Part shown: positions 8,803 to 18,007 of the stretch, in pieces | How the letters are laid out: each line of letters opens with the position of its first letter | Position numbering within the stretch: position 1 is the stretch's first letter | NCBI RefSeq assembly: GCF_020423045.1 | Contig: NZ_CP081943.1 | Span: forward strand, 1,922,001 to 1,986,000 | DNA: 64,000 nt | From: Pseudomonas sp. MM213 | GTDB lineage: Bacteria > Pseudomonadota > Gammaproteobacteria > Pseudomonadales > Pseudomonadaceae | Direction of reading: 5' to 3' | Notes under the pieces: model-generated | Database searches by the model: none | The model's input: only the letters and a program-made list of their open reading frames with translations | What the model was told of the DNA's origin: nothing | Position numbers and translations under genes: made by a program

Positions 8803-10494
8803 ATGACCCAGCAAAAACCTCAACAAATAAAAGCTGCGCGTGGAAGTACCTTGCGGTGCAAGGGCTGGAAGCAGGAGACGATCTTGCGAATGCTCGAAAA
8901 CAACTTGGAAAACGCGGAGGACGCATCACGACTGACGGTCTACGGCGGGATCGGCAAGGCTGCACGTAACTGGGAAAGTTACGACGCGATCGTTGAGTCA
9001 CTGAAGAAGCTGGAGAACGATGAGACCTTGGCCATTCAATCGGGTATGCCGGTGGCCATTTTCAAAACACACCGTCTGGCCCCTCGTGTAGTAATGGCCA
9101 ACAGTAACGTTATCAAGGCCGACTGGCCAAAATTCTACGATCTAAGTGCCCAAAACCTCACCGCATTCGCCTCCTACACCGCTGGGCCTTGGCAGTACAT
9201 TGGCAGCCAAGGCGTCATCGAAGGGACTTTTGAAACCTTGGCCCTGGTCGCTGACCGCCACTTCGGCGGCGAGCTCAAAGGCCGTGTGTTCTTCACCGCA
9301 GGCTTAGGCGGCATGGGGCGTTCACAGCCACTTGCAATGACCATGCATGGTGGCGTCAGCGTGACAGTGGAAGTACGCCAAAAGAGCATCGACGAACGCT
9401 TGGCCAACGGCTACGCAGACATTCAGGCCGCCTCGCTCGAAGAAGCGATCGGAATGGCCGACTCTGCCCAGAAAGAAGGCCGTGCTCTTTCCATAGTAGT
9501 GCTCGGCAATATGGTTGAAGCATTGGAGCAAGCTCTGAACTATGGATGGAAACCCGACATCGTTACAGAGATGTGCCCATGCCATGACCCGTTCGCACTG
9601 ATTCCGGCCGGACTGTCCTTAGCGGAAGCCGCCGAATTGCTTGAGCGCGACCGTGACGCCTACATGGCGAAATCCCGTGAATCGATGAAACGCATAGTCA
9701 GAGCGATGAACCGCTTCAAGAATGAGGGTGCGGTGGTTTTTGAATACGGCACGTTTGTGCGTAAAGAGGCGGTTGACGCCGGCATGTCCCGCGAAGAGGC
9801 CTTCGCCTATCCAGGCTGCATTGCCGAATACGTCCGCCCGCTCTTCTTCCTCGGGCGTGGCCCCTTCCGCTGGACTTGCGTATCCGGCGAAGTATCGGAT
9901 CAACGTCGACTCGACGACTTGGCGCTGGAGATGTTTAAGGACGATCCACTTGTAACTCGCTGGATCAGCCGCTGCCGCGATCGTTTGCCGGTAGAAGGTC
10001 TGCCAGCGCGAATATGCTTCCTCGGTTTTGGTCAGCGTCGCGATTTTGGTTTGGCCGTCAACGCCCTAGTGCGTTCGGGCGAACTCAAAGGCCCGGTCGC
10101 TTTCTCGCGAGACAACCTCGACACCGGTTCCATTGCCAATCCGGCGTTTGAAACCGAGAACATGCTTGACGGTTCCGATGCGATTTCCGATTGGCCGTAC
10201 CTGAACGCTTTGCTCAATGTCTCGGCCATGGCAGATCTCGTGGCGATTCAATCCAACGGCACGATGGGCATCTCCGCCCATACCGGCGTCACCATGATCG
10301 CCGACGGATCCGAAGAGGCTGACCTACGTCTGGATGCTTGTCTCACCACCGATGCCGGCATTGGCGTAGTGCGCCACGCCCAAGCAGGCTATCCGATGGC
10401 GAAATTGGTAGCCCAAGGCCACGGCCCGCTGACTGACCAAGAGATTCAAGTCCCACTGTGGTGGAGCCCGCAAGCCACCCTGCATCGCCCATAA
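8803..10494 (+). CDS. Urocanate hydratase homologue, divergent (thiourocanate hydratase candidate)
   Basis: 563 residues, close to the 557 of Pseudomonas HutU, and alignable end to end: VYGGIGKAARNWESYD, TAGPWQYIGSQGVIEGT, FTAGLGGMGRSQPLA, GPFRWTCVSGE, GLPARICFLGFG, DGSDAISDWPYLNALLN. The Cys equivalent to the catalytic C410 is kept (about C405). Two normally fixed places differ: PLFCRG is PLFFLG, and the HHGGGVG stretch near NAD+ is QSNGTMG and about two residues shorter. So a canonical urocanase function is doubtful. The gene starts the plus-strand operon, 11 bases before the amidohydrolase. Reported thiourocanate hydratases are urocanase-like enzymes with distinguishing features, and this fits that group by context; a methylurocanate substrate is also possible. 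Confidence 0.75.
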   Translation: MTQQKPQQIKAARGSTLRCKGWKQETILRMLENNLENAEDASRLTVYGGIGKAARNWESYDAIVESLKKLENDETLAIQSGMPVAIFKTHRLAPRVVMANSNVIKADWPKFYDLSAQNLTAFASYTAGPWQYIGSQGVIEGTFETLALVADRHFGGELKGRVFFTAGLGGMGRSQPLAMTMHGGVSVTVEVRQKSIDERLANGYADIQAASLEEAIGMADSAQKEGRALSIVVLGNMVEALEQALNYGWKPDIVTEMCPCHDPFALIPAGLSLAEAAELLERDRDAYMAKSRESMKRIVRAMNRFKNEGAVVFEYGTFVRKEAVDAGMSREEAFAYPGCIAEYVRPLFFLGRGPFRWTCVSGEVSDQRRLDDLALEMFKDDPLVTRWISRCRDRLPVEGLPARICFLGFGQRRDFGLAVNALVRSGELKGPVAFSRDNLDTGSIANPAFETENMLDGSDAISDWPYLNALLNVSAMADLVAIQSNGTMGISAHTGVTMIADGSEEADLRLDACLTTDAGIGVVRHAQAGYPMAKLVAQGHGPLTDQEIQVPLWWSPQATLHRP

Positions 10495-10505
10495 AGGAGG
10501 AAGTC

Positions 10506-12026
10506 ATGGCCCTTCTTCATCTGATTGAGCAAGTCAACGTTATAGGCACGGACGGCACAGCCCGTGTTATCGACGTGCTGATCGACGGCGATCGTTTCGT
10601 TGGTCTTGCACCACGAATCGATCATTCGACGGTCAATCTCGACGAGCGTACTGATGGGCGCGGCAAGCTGCTGATACCTGGTCTGATCAACGCACACCAT
10701 CACTCGCACGACCGTTTTGATAAGGGCCGTTTTTCCGGCATACCTTTGGAAATCTGGATGGGGCTCTACAGTCCGCCAACCCACCGCCGAGGCTGGACGC
10801 CGCGAGAGGTTTACCTGCGCACCCTGGTAAACGGAATAGAGATGCTGCGCAATGGCATTACCACCGTAGTCGATGATGTGCACTTCGGTGGTCACTTGGA
10901 ACCTGAGGTGGTGCACGCGGCATTTGAGGCATATTCGATCTTAGGCATCCGGGCCGACGTCAGCGTAGCTTGGTGCGACCGACCCTATCAGGAAGGAATT
11001 CCCTATCTCGCCGGGCGTCTGCCATCGGAGCTCAAAGGAGCAGTAACCGAAAAAGCCACTCCACAGGTGCTTGCATACTGGCAGGAGATGGCGCAGCGCT
11101 GGAACGGCAGAGTGCGCTTCGTTTTCTCGCCTTCTGGCCCTCAGCGCTGCACCGCTTCTTTTTTACAGAAAACCTGGGAACTGGCCGAGCAGTATGACCG
11201 TCCCGTACTCATCCATCTGCTGGAGACCCGGATCCAGGCACTCACGGCGGCAAAGTTCTATGGCATGCCCATGGCCAAGTACATGGACGAGCTCGGCTTG
11301 ATGAACTCGCGCAGCGTTCTCGCCCATGGGGTATGGCTCACGGCCGATGAACTCGACCTGATCGCCAGCAAAGGGTCGAGCGTGGTGCACAACCCTGCCT
11401 GCAACATGAAGTTGGGTAGCGGAGTGGCGCCGGTGGCCGAGATGCTCAAGCGTGGTATTCCGGTTGGCTTGGGGACTGACAATAACAATGGCAACGACTT
11501 GAACTCCATGTTCGATGCCATGCGCCTTGCCGCCCTCTCCAATGCACTACTGGATCAATCGTCTTCCAGTCCGGTGGATGCTCTTCAAGTGTTCACGATG
11601 GCTACTACGGGCGGTGCCAAAGCCATAGGCCGTGGACGCCAAATCGGCTCAATTGAAATCGGCAAGCAGGCAGACTTTTGCCTGATCGACTTAAAGACCT
11701 CTGCCTTCACCCCACTCAATGACGCGCTTACCCAACTGGTGTTCTGCGAGCAAGGCAATTCGGTGCGGGACGTTTATGTGGGAGGCCAGAAGGTTGTCGA
11801 CAAGGGTCGCATCACCCGCCTGGATGAAGAGGCACTCCTACTCGAAGTTGCTGAACGCATGCTGACGTTGCAAGGAAGAATTGGCAGCGGTCAAAAAGCT
11901 CGCGAAATCCTTCGGCCGTATCTTGAAGGGGCCTACGAGGACTGCCTGCGCGACCCGCAAATGGAAGAACTTCGCCACTCAATCAATTACTTCAACCAAC
12001 CCCGCAAAGCGCCAAAAGCGTTTTAG
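10506..12026 (+). CDS. TRZ/ATZ-type amidohydrolase (candidate thiohydantoin desulfurase or related hydrolase)
   Basis: 506 residues. Amidohydrolase-superfamily metal motifs are visible: LIPGLINAHHHSH (H64xH66), VLIHLLET, VLAHGVWLTADEL, VVHNPACNMKLGSG and GLGTDNNNGND; the C-terminal IEIGKQADFCLIDL closes the fold. This subgroup (SsnA, AtzA, TrzN, guanine deaminase) removes amino, chloro or thio groups from N-heterocycles by hydrolysis. ATG 10506 follows a textbook AAAGGAGG. It sits between a urocanase homologue and a lyase homologue, where HutI would be in a hut operon. Given the downstream-acting hydantoinase, conversion of the hydratase product to a hydantoin (loss of H2S or an amine) is the logical role, inferred from context only. 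Confidence 0.72.
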   Translation: MALLHLIEQVNVIGTDGTARVIDVLIDGDRFVGLAPRIDHSTVNLDERTDGRGKLLIPGLINAHHHSHDRFDKGRFSGIPLEIWMGLYSPPTHRRGWTPREVYLRTLVNGIEMLRNGITTVVDDVHFGGHLEPEVVHAAFEAYSILGIRADVSVAWCDRPYQEGIPYLAGRLPSELKGAVTEKATPQVLAYWQEMAQRWNGRVRFVFSPSGPQRCTASFLQKTWELAEQYDRPVLIHLLETRIQALTAAKFYGMPMAKYMDELGLMNSRSVLAHGVWLTADELDLIASKGSSVVHNPACNMKLGSGVAPVAEMLKRGIPVGLGTDNNNGNDLNSMFDAMRLAALSNALLDQSSSSPVDALQVFTMATTGGAKAIGRGRQIGSIEIGKQADFCLIDLKTSAFTPLNDALTQLVFCEQGNSVRDVYVGGQKVVDKGRITRLDEEALLLEVAERMLTLQGRIGSGQKAREILRPYLEGAYEDCLRDPQMEELRHSINYFNQPRKAPKAF

Positions 12027-12063
12027 AGCGATCAACATATTGACGACCTGTGAGCACAAAAAA

Positions 12064-13590
12064 ATGACTAAAGAACAAAAAATCGTTCCCGGCAAAACCC
12101 GGCTCGCCACTTGGCGCGCGATCTACAACGGCGCGCCGGCATGCCTGTGTGAAAGTGCACGCGCAGGCATCGAGGCCACCGCCACAGCGGTGGATACCCT
12201 GGTCGAGAGTGGTCGCGCTGTTTACGGCCTCAATACCGGCTTTGGCAAGCTCGCCAACGTTCGCATCAGCGATGCGGATCTGCGTCAGTTGCAGAAGAAC
12301 CTAGTGATGTCGCACATGACGGGGTATGGGCCGGCCTTGGGCAGTGATGTCGTGCGGCTGGTGATGGCACTCAAAGTCGCAAGCCTTGGGCGTGGTGTTT
12401 CCGGTGCTCAATACCGAACTGTCCAGTTGTTGGAGGACATGCGCGAACGTGGCGTGATTCCCTACATCCCCGCTCAAGGTTCGGTCGGTGCAAGCGGTGA
12501 CCTCGCCCCATTGGCACACATGACCGCCGTAATGATCGGCATGGGTCAAGCCTGGTATGACGGCGAACTGCTCGACGGCGCCGAGGCGCTGGGTCGCGCC
12601 GGTCTGGAGCCCATCGTACTGGCGCCTAAGGAAGGCTTGGCGCTGATGAATGGCACCCAAGTCTCCACCGCGCTGGCCCTTACCGGACTGTTTGCATTGG
12701 AGAATGCCTTCAAAGCCGCACTGACTATCGGCTGCATTACCACTGAAGCGCTCGCGGGTATTGCGAGCCCCTTCGACCCCCGCATTCACGAAGTTCGGGG
12801 CCACGCTGGGCAAATTACGGTCGGCGCAGCCTTCAAACGTCTGCTCGATGGCAGCCCGATGCGCGCCATTTCCGAAGCGTCGGGCAAGGTGCAAGACCCC
12901 TACAGTATCCGATGCCAGCCGCAAGTGCTCGGCGCTTGCCTGGACATGATCCGTTTCGCCAGCAACATGCTAGAGATTGAAAGCAATGCGGCATCTGACA
13001 ACCCGTTGATTTTCGTTGATACCGGCGACGTGATATCGGGCGGCAATTTCCACGCTGAACCTGTCGCCTTCGCTGCGGACATGCTCGCCATCGCTATCGC
13101 GGAAATCGGCAACCTTTCCGAGCGCCGATGCAACCTATTGCTTGACCCATCCTTTTCGGGTTTGCCGCCGATGCTAACTGTAGATGCAGGCCTGCACTCT
13201 GGATACATGACGGCACACATCTCCGCCGCAGCCATGGCTTCAGAGAACAAGCAGCGTGCCACCCCAGCCTCTATCGACACCATTCCTACTGCCGGGAACC
13301 AAGAAGATCACGTGTCTATGGCCACGCATGGTGCGCGCCGACTGCTGGAGATGACCTCCACGCTGCGCGGGATCCTCTCCGTCGAAGCGCTTTGCGCAGT
13401 TCAAGGCCTGGATCTACGCGGAGGCAATCCCTACAGCAAGGCGCTTTCGACGAGCATTTACTGCATTCGCGACCAAGTGCCCGCTATGAATGAAGATCGA
13501 CCGATCGCGCCGGACATGGCGACCGTCGCTGAACTGATCAGGAGCGGGGCCTTATCCGCAGCAACACCAAGTCTAGACGAACTGTTCTGA
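12064..13590 (+). CDS. Histidine ammonia-lyase family protein (MIO-type lyase)
   Basis: 508 residues, aligning with HutH: YGLNTGFGKLAN, QGSVGASGDLAPLAHM, EGLALMNGTQ, KVQDPYSIRCQPQVLG, ISGGNFHAEP, AGNQEDHVSMA. The Ala-Ser-Gly triad that forms the MIO electrophile is intact (about 143-145), so the enzyme should eliminate ammonia from a primary amine. The canonical HutH N-terminal region differs. It lies in an operon with divergent urocanase and amidohydrolase homologues rather than hutU/hutI/hutG, arguing for a modified histidine. Ergothionase, the trimethylamine lyase of ergothioneine breakdown, belongs to this wider family; as I recall it does not rely on MIO, so the intact triad points to thiohistidine, methylhistidine or histidine itself. 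Confidence 0.8.
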   Translation: MTKEQKIVPGKTRLATWRAIYNGAPACLCESARAGIEATATAVDTLVESGRAVYGLNTGFGKLANVRISDADLRQLQKNLVMSHMTGYGPALGSDVVRLVMALKVASLGRGVSGAQYRTVQLLEDMRERGVIPYIPAQGSVGASGDLAPLAHMTAVMIGMGQAWYDGELLDGAEALGRAGLEPIVLAPKEGLALMNGTQVSTALALTGLFALENAFKAALTIGCITTEALAGIASPFDPRIHEVRGHAGQITVGAAFKRLLDGSPMRAISEASGKVQDPYSIRCQPQVLGACLDMIRFASNMLEIESNAASDNPLIFVDTGDVISGGNFHAEPVAFAADMLAIAIAEIGNLSERRCNLLLDPSFSGLPPMLTVDAGLHSGYMTAHISAAAMASENKQRATPASIDTIPTAGNQEDHVSMATHGARRLLEMTSTLRGILSVEALCAVQGLDLRGGNPYSKALSTSIYCIRDQVPAMNEDRPIAPDMATVAELIRSGALSAATPSLDELF

Positions 13591-13672
13591 CCAACGCCGC
13601 CACCGGCTCCTGCCGGTGGCCAAGCTCAGATACACAGCCTGTCACCTGCCAACTACTGCACAGAGAAAAATC

Positions 13673-14458
13673 ATGAACAAGAATCTCGTTGTAGCTTGCG
13701 TAGCCGCCACTCTGTTCGCCGGCTCGATCATGCTCAAGGCCGAAGCCGAAGAGACGCTGCGCCTGGGCGTGGATCCTACTTATCCGCCGCTGGAATACCG
13801 CGATCCTCAAGGAAAATTTGTCGGCTTCGACATCGATTTGGGTAATGAAATCTGCAGACGCGTCGAAATGAAGTGCGAGTACGTGAACAGCAGTTTCGAT
13901 GGTTTGATTCCAGGTTTGCTGGCTCGCAAGTTTGATGGCGTCCTTTCCAGCCTGTCCATCACAGAGCAGCGCCTCAAGCAAATTGACTTCACCGACAAGC
14001 TTTCTAATCCCTCTACCCGTTTGGTTGCAAAGGAGGCCGCCGGCATATTGCCTACCGAGGAGGGCCTTAAAGGCAAAACCGTCGGGTACCAACAAGGCAC
14101 CATCCAGGAGTCCTACGCCCGCACCTACTGGAAACGGCCCGGCATCCGACTACAGGCCTACGCCAACCAAGACCAGGTTTACTCAGATCTGGTGAACGGT
14201 CGCATCGACGCCGCGCTCCAGGATGAGGTGCAGGCCACTTATGCCTTCCTCAAAACCGATCAGGGAAAAGGCTACGCATTCGCCGGGCCTGTGATCGAGG
14301 ATGAGAAAGTCTTGGGCAGCGGCACAGCGATCGGCGTGCGCAAAGATGACACCGATCTCAAACAGCGGATCAACAAAGCCATTGCATCCATGCTTGCCGA
14401 CGGCACTTACAAAAAGATCGCGAGCAAATACTTCGACTTCGACATCTACGGCGGGTAA
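13673..14458 (+). CDS. ABC transporter periplasmic binding protein, polar amino acid (HisJ/LAO type)
   Basis: 261 residues with a Sec signal peptide (to about residue 24, ...LKAEAEE). SBP_bac_3 motifs: RLGVDPTYPPLEYRDPQGKF then GFDIDLGNEICRR, SFDGLIPGLLARKFDGVLSSLSIT, and the C-terminal SKYFDFDIYGG, as in HisJ/ArgT. It binds the substrate in the periplasm and hands it to the permease pair encoded just downstream. ATG 13673 is chosen because the signal peptide begins there; the ribosome site is weak (AGAGA). The operon context suggests histidine or a histidine derivative. Confidence 0.88.
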   Translation: MNKNLVVACVAATLFAGSIMLKAEAEETLRLGVDPTYPPLEYRDPQGKFVGFDIDLGNEICRRVEMKCEYVNSSFDGLIPGLLARKFDGVLSSLSITEQRLKQIDFTDKLSNPSTRLVAKEAAGILPTEEGLKGKTVGYQQGTIQESYARTYWKRPGIRLQAYANQDQVYSDLVNGRIDAALQDEVQATYAFLKTDQGKGYAFAGPVIEDEKVLGSGTAIGVRKDDTDLKQRINKAIASMLADGTYKKIASKYFDFDIYGG

Positions 14459-14538
14459 ACGCAGAACGCCGGCCACGCCGATGCGCCGGGCCGGCTTCGC
14501 AACCTCCCTCTCTGTCCACCGTTTGCGAGTAATGTGCC

Positions 14539-15228
14539 ATGCAATGGCTTGAATACTTACCGCTGATTGCTAAAGGCGCTTTAAGCACCGTTCAGTTGGC
14601 GCTGGTAGCGCTGGTACTGGCGCTGTTTTTGGGGCTGCTCAGTTCCTTGGCTAAGTTGTCGGGCCGAGCCTGGCTAGTCATTCCAGCGCAGTGCTACACA
14701 ACCTTAATCCGAGGTGTGCCTGATCTAGCGCTCATGCTGCTGATCTTTTACACGATCCAAATTGGAGTGAATCACATCACAGACAAACTCGGCGCTGGCC
14801 GAGTGGAAATAAACCCCTTCGCCGCCGGCGTCATGACCCTCGGTTTTATCTACGGAGCCTACTTCTCCGAAACGTTCCGAGGGGCATTCCTAGCCATTGA
14901 TCGTGGTCAGACTGAGGCTGCAAATGCCTATGGTCTGTCAGGGCTACAAACGCTCAGAAAGGTGCTGATGCCGCAGCTAGTCAGGTATGCCCTGCCCGGC
15001 ATTAGCAACAACTGGCAGGTTCTGGTGAAGGCCACCGCACTGGTTTCAATCATCGGCCTGAGCGATTTGGTATTAGCCGCCCAGGAAGCAGGCCGCAGCA
15101 CTCACAATACTTTGCTGTTCATGCTGATAGCGGGAGCCGTGTACTTCTGCCTTTCCGGGATCTCCAGCCTGTTGCTGCACTGGGTGAAAGGTCGCTCAGC
15201 GGCGTGGGCCCGGGAGGTGGAATTATGA
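14539..15228 (+). CDS. ABC transporter permease (HisQ-like)
   Basis: 229 residues, five or so membrane segments. The EAA-loop signature of the HisMQ family is clear: GLSGLQTLRKVLMPQLVRYALPGISNNW. The stop codon overlaps the next permease start in ATGA. Together with the HisM-like protein it forms the inner membrane channel of the importer. Good family match; the substrate is set by the binding protein. Confidence 0.9.
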   Translation: MQWLEYLPLIAKGALSTVQLALVALVLALFLGLLSSLAKLSGRAWLVIPAQCYTTLIRGVPDLALMLLIFYTIQIGVNHITDKLGAGRVEINPFAAGVMTLGFIYGAYFSETFRGAFLAIDRGQTEAANAYGLSGLQTLRKVLMPQLVRYALPGISNNWQVLVKATALVSIIGLSDLVLAAQEAGRSTHNTLLFMLIAGAVYFCLSGISSLLLHWVKGRSAAWAREVEL

Positions 15229-15989
15229 TCGAGCTCTTCACTACTTATTGGCAAAGCTTTCTGTGGTCGGATGGACAGCAATGGAGCGGTGTCGCCGTTA
15301 CCCTCATGCTATTAATCGTCTCAACAATAGGTGGCTTCGTTCTTTCGATTCCGCTCGCATTGGGCCGGGTCTCCTCGTCCCGAAAGCTGAGCGCAGCCAT
15401 ATGGCTGTACACATACACGTTCCGCACCACGCCTCTGTACGTACAACTGTTGATTATCTACAGCGGGCTATACAGCTTGTCATTCATCCGGGATACGCCG
15501 CTAGTAAGCGACTTTTTCCGCGACGCATATTGCTGCACTTTGCTGGCATTCATCCTCAACGAGTGCGCCTACATGACCGAAATCCTCGTGGGTTCGATCC
15601 GGGCCAGTCAGCGAGGAGAGATTGAGGCCGCGAAAGCCTTCGGGTTGAGCGACACCACCATCAACTTCAAGGTGATCTTGCCAAGCGCTTTGCGCCGCGC
15701 CCTGCCGGCATATAGCAACGAGGTCATTTTCATGCTGCACGGCACGACCTTGGCCTTCACCGCTACCGTGCCCGACATTCTCAAAGTGGCAAGGGATGTG
15801 AACGCAGAAACCTACCTGACGTTTACCACCTATGGGCTGGCCTCACTCCTTTACCTAATGATCTCTCTTTGCATTATCGCCAGCTTCCATGCTGCGGAAA
15901 AACGCTGGCTCAAGCATCTCAAACCCAGAAAGGCCACCAAAGCCGCCAAACCTTCCGCTCCTACTCTAAAAGAAGGTAGTTTCGTATGA
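15225..15989 (+). CDS. ABC transporter permease (HisM-like)
   Basis: 254 residues with several membrane segments and the EAA loop EAAKAFGLSDTTINFKVILPS followed by ALRRALPAYSNE. ATG 15225 overlaps the previous stop and has GGAGG upstream; a longer frame from 15204 would run into the preceding gene. It pairs with the HisQ-like permease and overlaps the ATPase gene by 4 bases, so the importer is one translationally coupled unit. Confidence 0.9.
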   Translation: MIELFTTYWQSFLWSDGQQWSGVAVTLMLLIVSTIGGFVLSIPLALGRVSSSRKLSAAIWLYTYTFRTTPLYVQLLIIYSGLYSLSFIRDTPLVSDFFRDAYCCTLLAFILNECAYMTEILVGSIRASQRGEIEAAKAFGLSDTTINFKVILPSALRRALPAYSNEVIFMLHGTTLAFTATVPDILKVARDVNAETYLTFTTYGLASLLYLMISLCIIASFHAAEKRWLKHLKPRKATKAAKPSAPTLKEGSFV

Positions 15990-16744
15990 ATGCCCTGACC
16001 GTTGACAACATCCATAAAAGCTACGGTAGCCACAAAGTTCTACATGGCGTGTCGTTGAGTGCCCAGCGTGGGGAGGTGATCAGCATCATCGGCTCCAGCG
16101 GTTCTGGCAAAAGCACATTTCTCAGATGCGTTAACTTTCTTGAGCAACCGGATTGCGGCAAGGTCAGCCTGGATGGCCTGTGCATCGATATTGATCCCAA
16201 AAAATCGCCTAAACCTGACAAACAGAAGCTTCGTGGCCTGCGCACGCGGCTGGCCATGGTGTTTCAGCATTTCAACCTGTGGGCGCATATGACCGTGCTG
16301 GAAAACGTCAGCATGGTGCCGATGCAAACATTGCAAGTCACCAAGGAAGAGGCGCGTGCCCGTGCGGTCGCTTACCTCAAGAAAGTCGGTTTGGACGAGC
16401 GTTTCCACAATACTTATCCGGCCCATCTGTCCGGCGGCCAGCAGCAGCGCGTCGCCATCGCCCGAGCGTTAGCAGTCGAACCCGAGGTAATGCTGTTTGA
16501 CGAGCCTACCTCGGCGCTTGATCCGGAACTGGTTGGGGAAGTGCTCAAGATCATGCAGCAGCTTGCCCAAGAGGGACGCACGATGATCGTGGTCACACAC
16601 GAGATGGGTTTTGCACGAACAGCCTCAAGTAAGGTCATCTTCTTGCACGGCGGCAAAATCGAAGAACAAGGTACACCAGAGGAGTTATTCGACAATCCTC
16701 AAAGTGAGCGCCTTCGCCAGTTTCTTGCCATGGGGCTGAAGTGA
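15986..16744 (+). CDS. ABC transporter ATP-binding protein (HisP-like)
   Basis: 252 residues. Walker [10 protein letters not shown] (about 34-42), Q-loop [19 protein letters not shown] signature LSGGQQQR, Walker [13 protein letters not shown] and H-loop VTHE are all present. The HisP/GlnQ family pattern ([14 protein letters not shown]) identifies the polar amino acid subfamily. It energises the HisQM-like permeases encoded immediately upstream, with an ATGA overlap. Confidence 0.93.
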   Translation: MNALTVDNIHKSYGSHKVLHGVSLSAQRGEVISIIGSSGSGKSTFLRCVNFLEQPDCGKVSLDGLCIDIDPKKSPKPDKQKLRGLRTRLAMVFQHFNLWAHMTVLENVSMVPMQTLQVTKEEARARAVAYLKKVGLDERFHNTYPAHLSGGQQQRVAIARALAVEPEVMLFDEPTSALDPELVGEVLKIMQQLAQEGRTMIVVTHEMGFARTASSKVIFLHGGKIEEQGTPEELFDNPQSERLRQFLAMGLK

Positions 16745-17976
16745 TGAGCAGTGAGCAGGGCTCCGGCAGCTTGATCAATGTCCCTGAAACCATTTACGCC
16801 ATACGGCACGAGCTCCACAAACATCCCGAATTGGCTTTTGAAGAACATTCAACCGCGAACCTTATTGCTGAGTCATTGCAGAGCTGGGGACTAGAGGTGC
16901 ACCGGGGGCTGGCCGGTACAGGTGTCGTCGGGGTATTGCGAAGCCAAGTAGGCACGCGATCCATCGGACTACGCGCCGACATGGACGCATTGCCGATTCA
17001 GGAAAAGAACCAATTTGCACATGCATCGGTGCATGCCGGCAAAATGCACGCGTGCGGCCATGACGGCCACTGCGCCATGCTGCTAGCTGCGGCGCAAGAG
17101 TTGTCACGCACCCGCAGCTTTGACGGAACGGTCTATTTCATATTCCAACCCGCCGAAGAGCGTGATGCAGGCGCACTACAAATGATCAGGGACGGGTTAT
17201 TCGAGCGCTTTCCCATGGACGCAATCTTCGGTATGCACAACTGGCCGGGATTACCGGTCGGCCAATTCTCGTTGCGCCCCGGGGCCATGATGGCCTCGGA
17301 CACCGAGTTTCGCATAACCATCTCAGGTAAAGGCGGACACGCAGCTCTGCCTCAGCAAAGCACCGATCCGGTACCGGCCCTTGCACATCTTGCCCAAGCG
17401 ATCCCGATCATCATGACGAGGTGCTTATCGCCTTTAGATCCGGTCGTGCTATCGATTACCCATCTACAAACAGGCACAGATGACACCTTGACGGTCATTC
17501 CAGACCAGGCTCAGCTCGGGGGAATCTTCAGGGCGTTTTCAAGAAACGCCATGACAACCATTGAAGCGCGGATACGTCACTTGGCATTGAATGTTTCGCA
17601 AGCATTCCATTGCAATGTTCAAGTGCAGTGCAAGTCAGACTATCCACCGCTGATCAATCATGTGCAGGAGACGGAGCTGTGTGTTGACGTCCTACGTAAA
17701 CTCGTCGGGCCCGACCAAGTGGTCACCGACGCAGCGCCGACAATGGCCTCCGAGGACTTTGCGCACATGCTCGAGCATACGCCTGGCTGTTACGTTTTCA
17801 TTGGCAACGGCGCCAGCGACCAGCACGGTCTCGGTCACGGCGATGGGCCATGCGTGCTTCACAGTGCCAGCTTTGACTTCAATAACGACATTCTGGCCCT
17901 AGGCGCCACCTACTGGGTGCGGCTAGTGGAGACTTACCTTCCGCACACTGACCATGCGGACAATCACCAGCAGTAA
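16744..17976 (+). CDS. M20D amidohydrolase (hippurate hydrolase / N-acyl amino acid deacylase type)
   Basis: 410 residues. Typical M20D features: IRHELHKHPELAFEEHSTA, GLRADMDALPI, MHACGHDGHCAMLL (metal-binding Cys/His), FIFQPAEERDAGA, FGMHNWPGLPVG and the C-terminal PTMASEDFAHML. The family removes acyl groups from N-acyl amino acids in the cytoplasm. It is fused into the importer operon by a 1-base TGATG overlap, so the importer may bring in N-acylated or conjugated forms of the substrate that this enzyme releases for the lyase pathway. GTG 16741 is an alternative start. Confidence 0.85.
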   Translation: MSSEQGSGSLINVPETIYAIRHELHKHPELAFEEHSTANLIAESLQSWGLEVHRGLAGTGVVGVLRSQVGTRSIGLRADMDALPIQEKNQFAHASVHAGKMHACGHDGHCAMLLAAAQELSRTRSFDGTVYFIFQPAEERDAGALQMIRDGLFERFPMDAIFGMHNWPGLPVGQFSLRPGAMMASDTEFRITISGKGGHAALPQQSTDPVPALAHLAQAIPIIMTRCLSPLDPVVLSITHLQTGTDDTLTVIPDQAQLGGIFRAFSRNAMTTIEARIRHLALNVSQAFHCNVQVQCKSDYPPLINHVQETELCVDVLRKLVGPDQVVTDAAPTMASEDFAHMLEHTPGCYVFIGNGASDQHGLGHGDGPCVLHSASFDFNNDILALGATYWVRLVETYLPHTDHADNHQQ

Positions 17977-18007
17977 ACGGTCGCCTCATCAATCTCAAGG
18001 AGCCATC

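Noticed and set aside
8803..13590. Canonical hut operon for histidine degradation
   Set aside because: No hutI, hutG or hutC, the urocanase homologue is altered at normally fixed sites, and a hydantoinase/N-carbamoylase pair is present instead.
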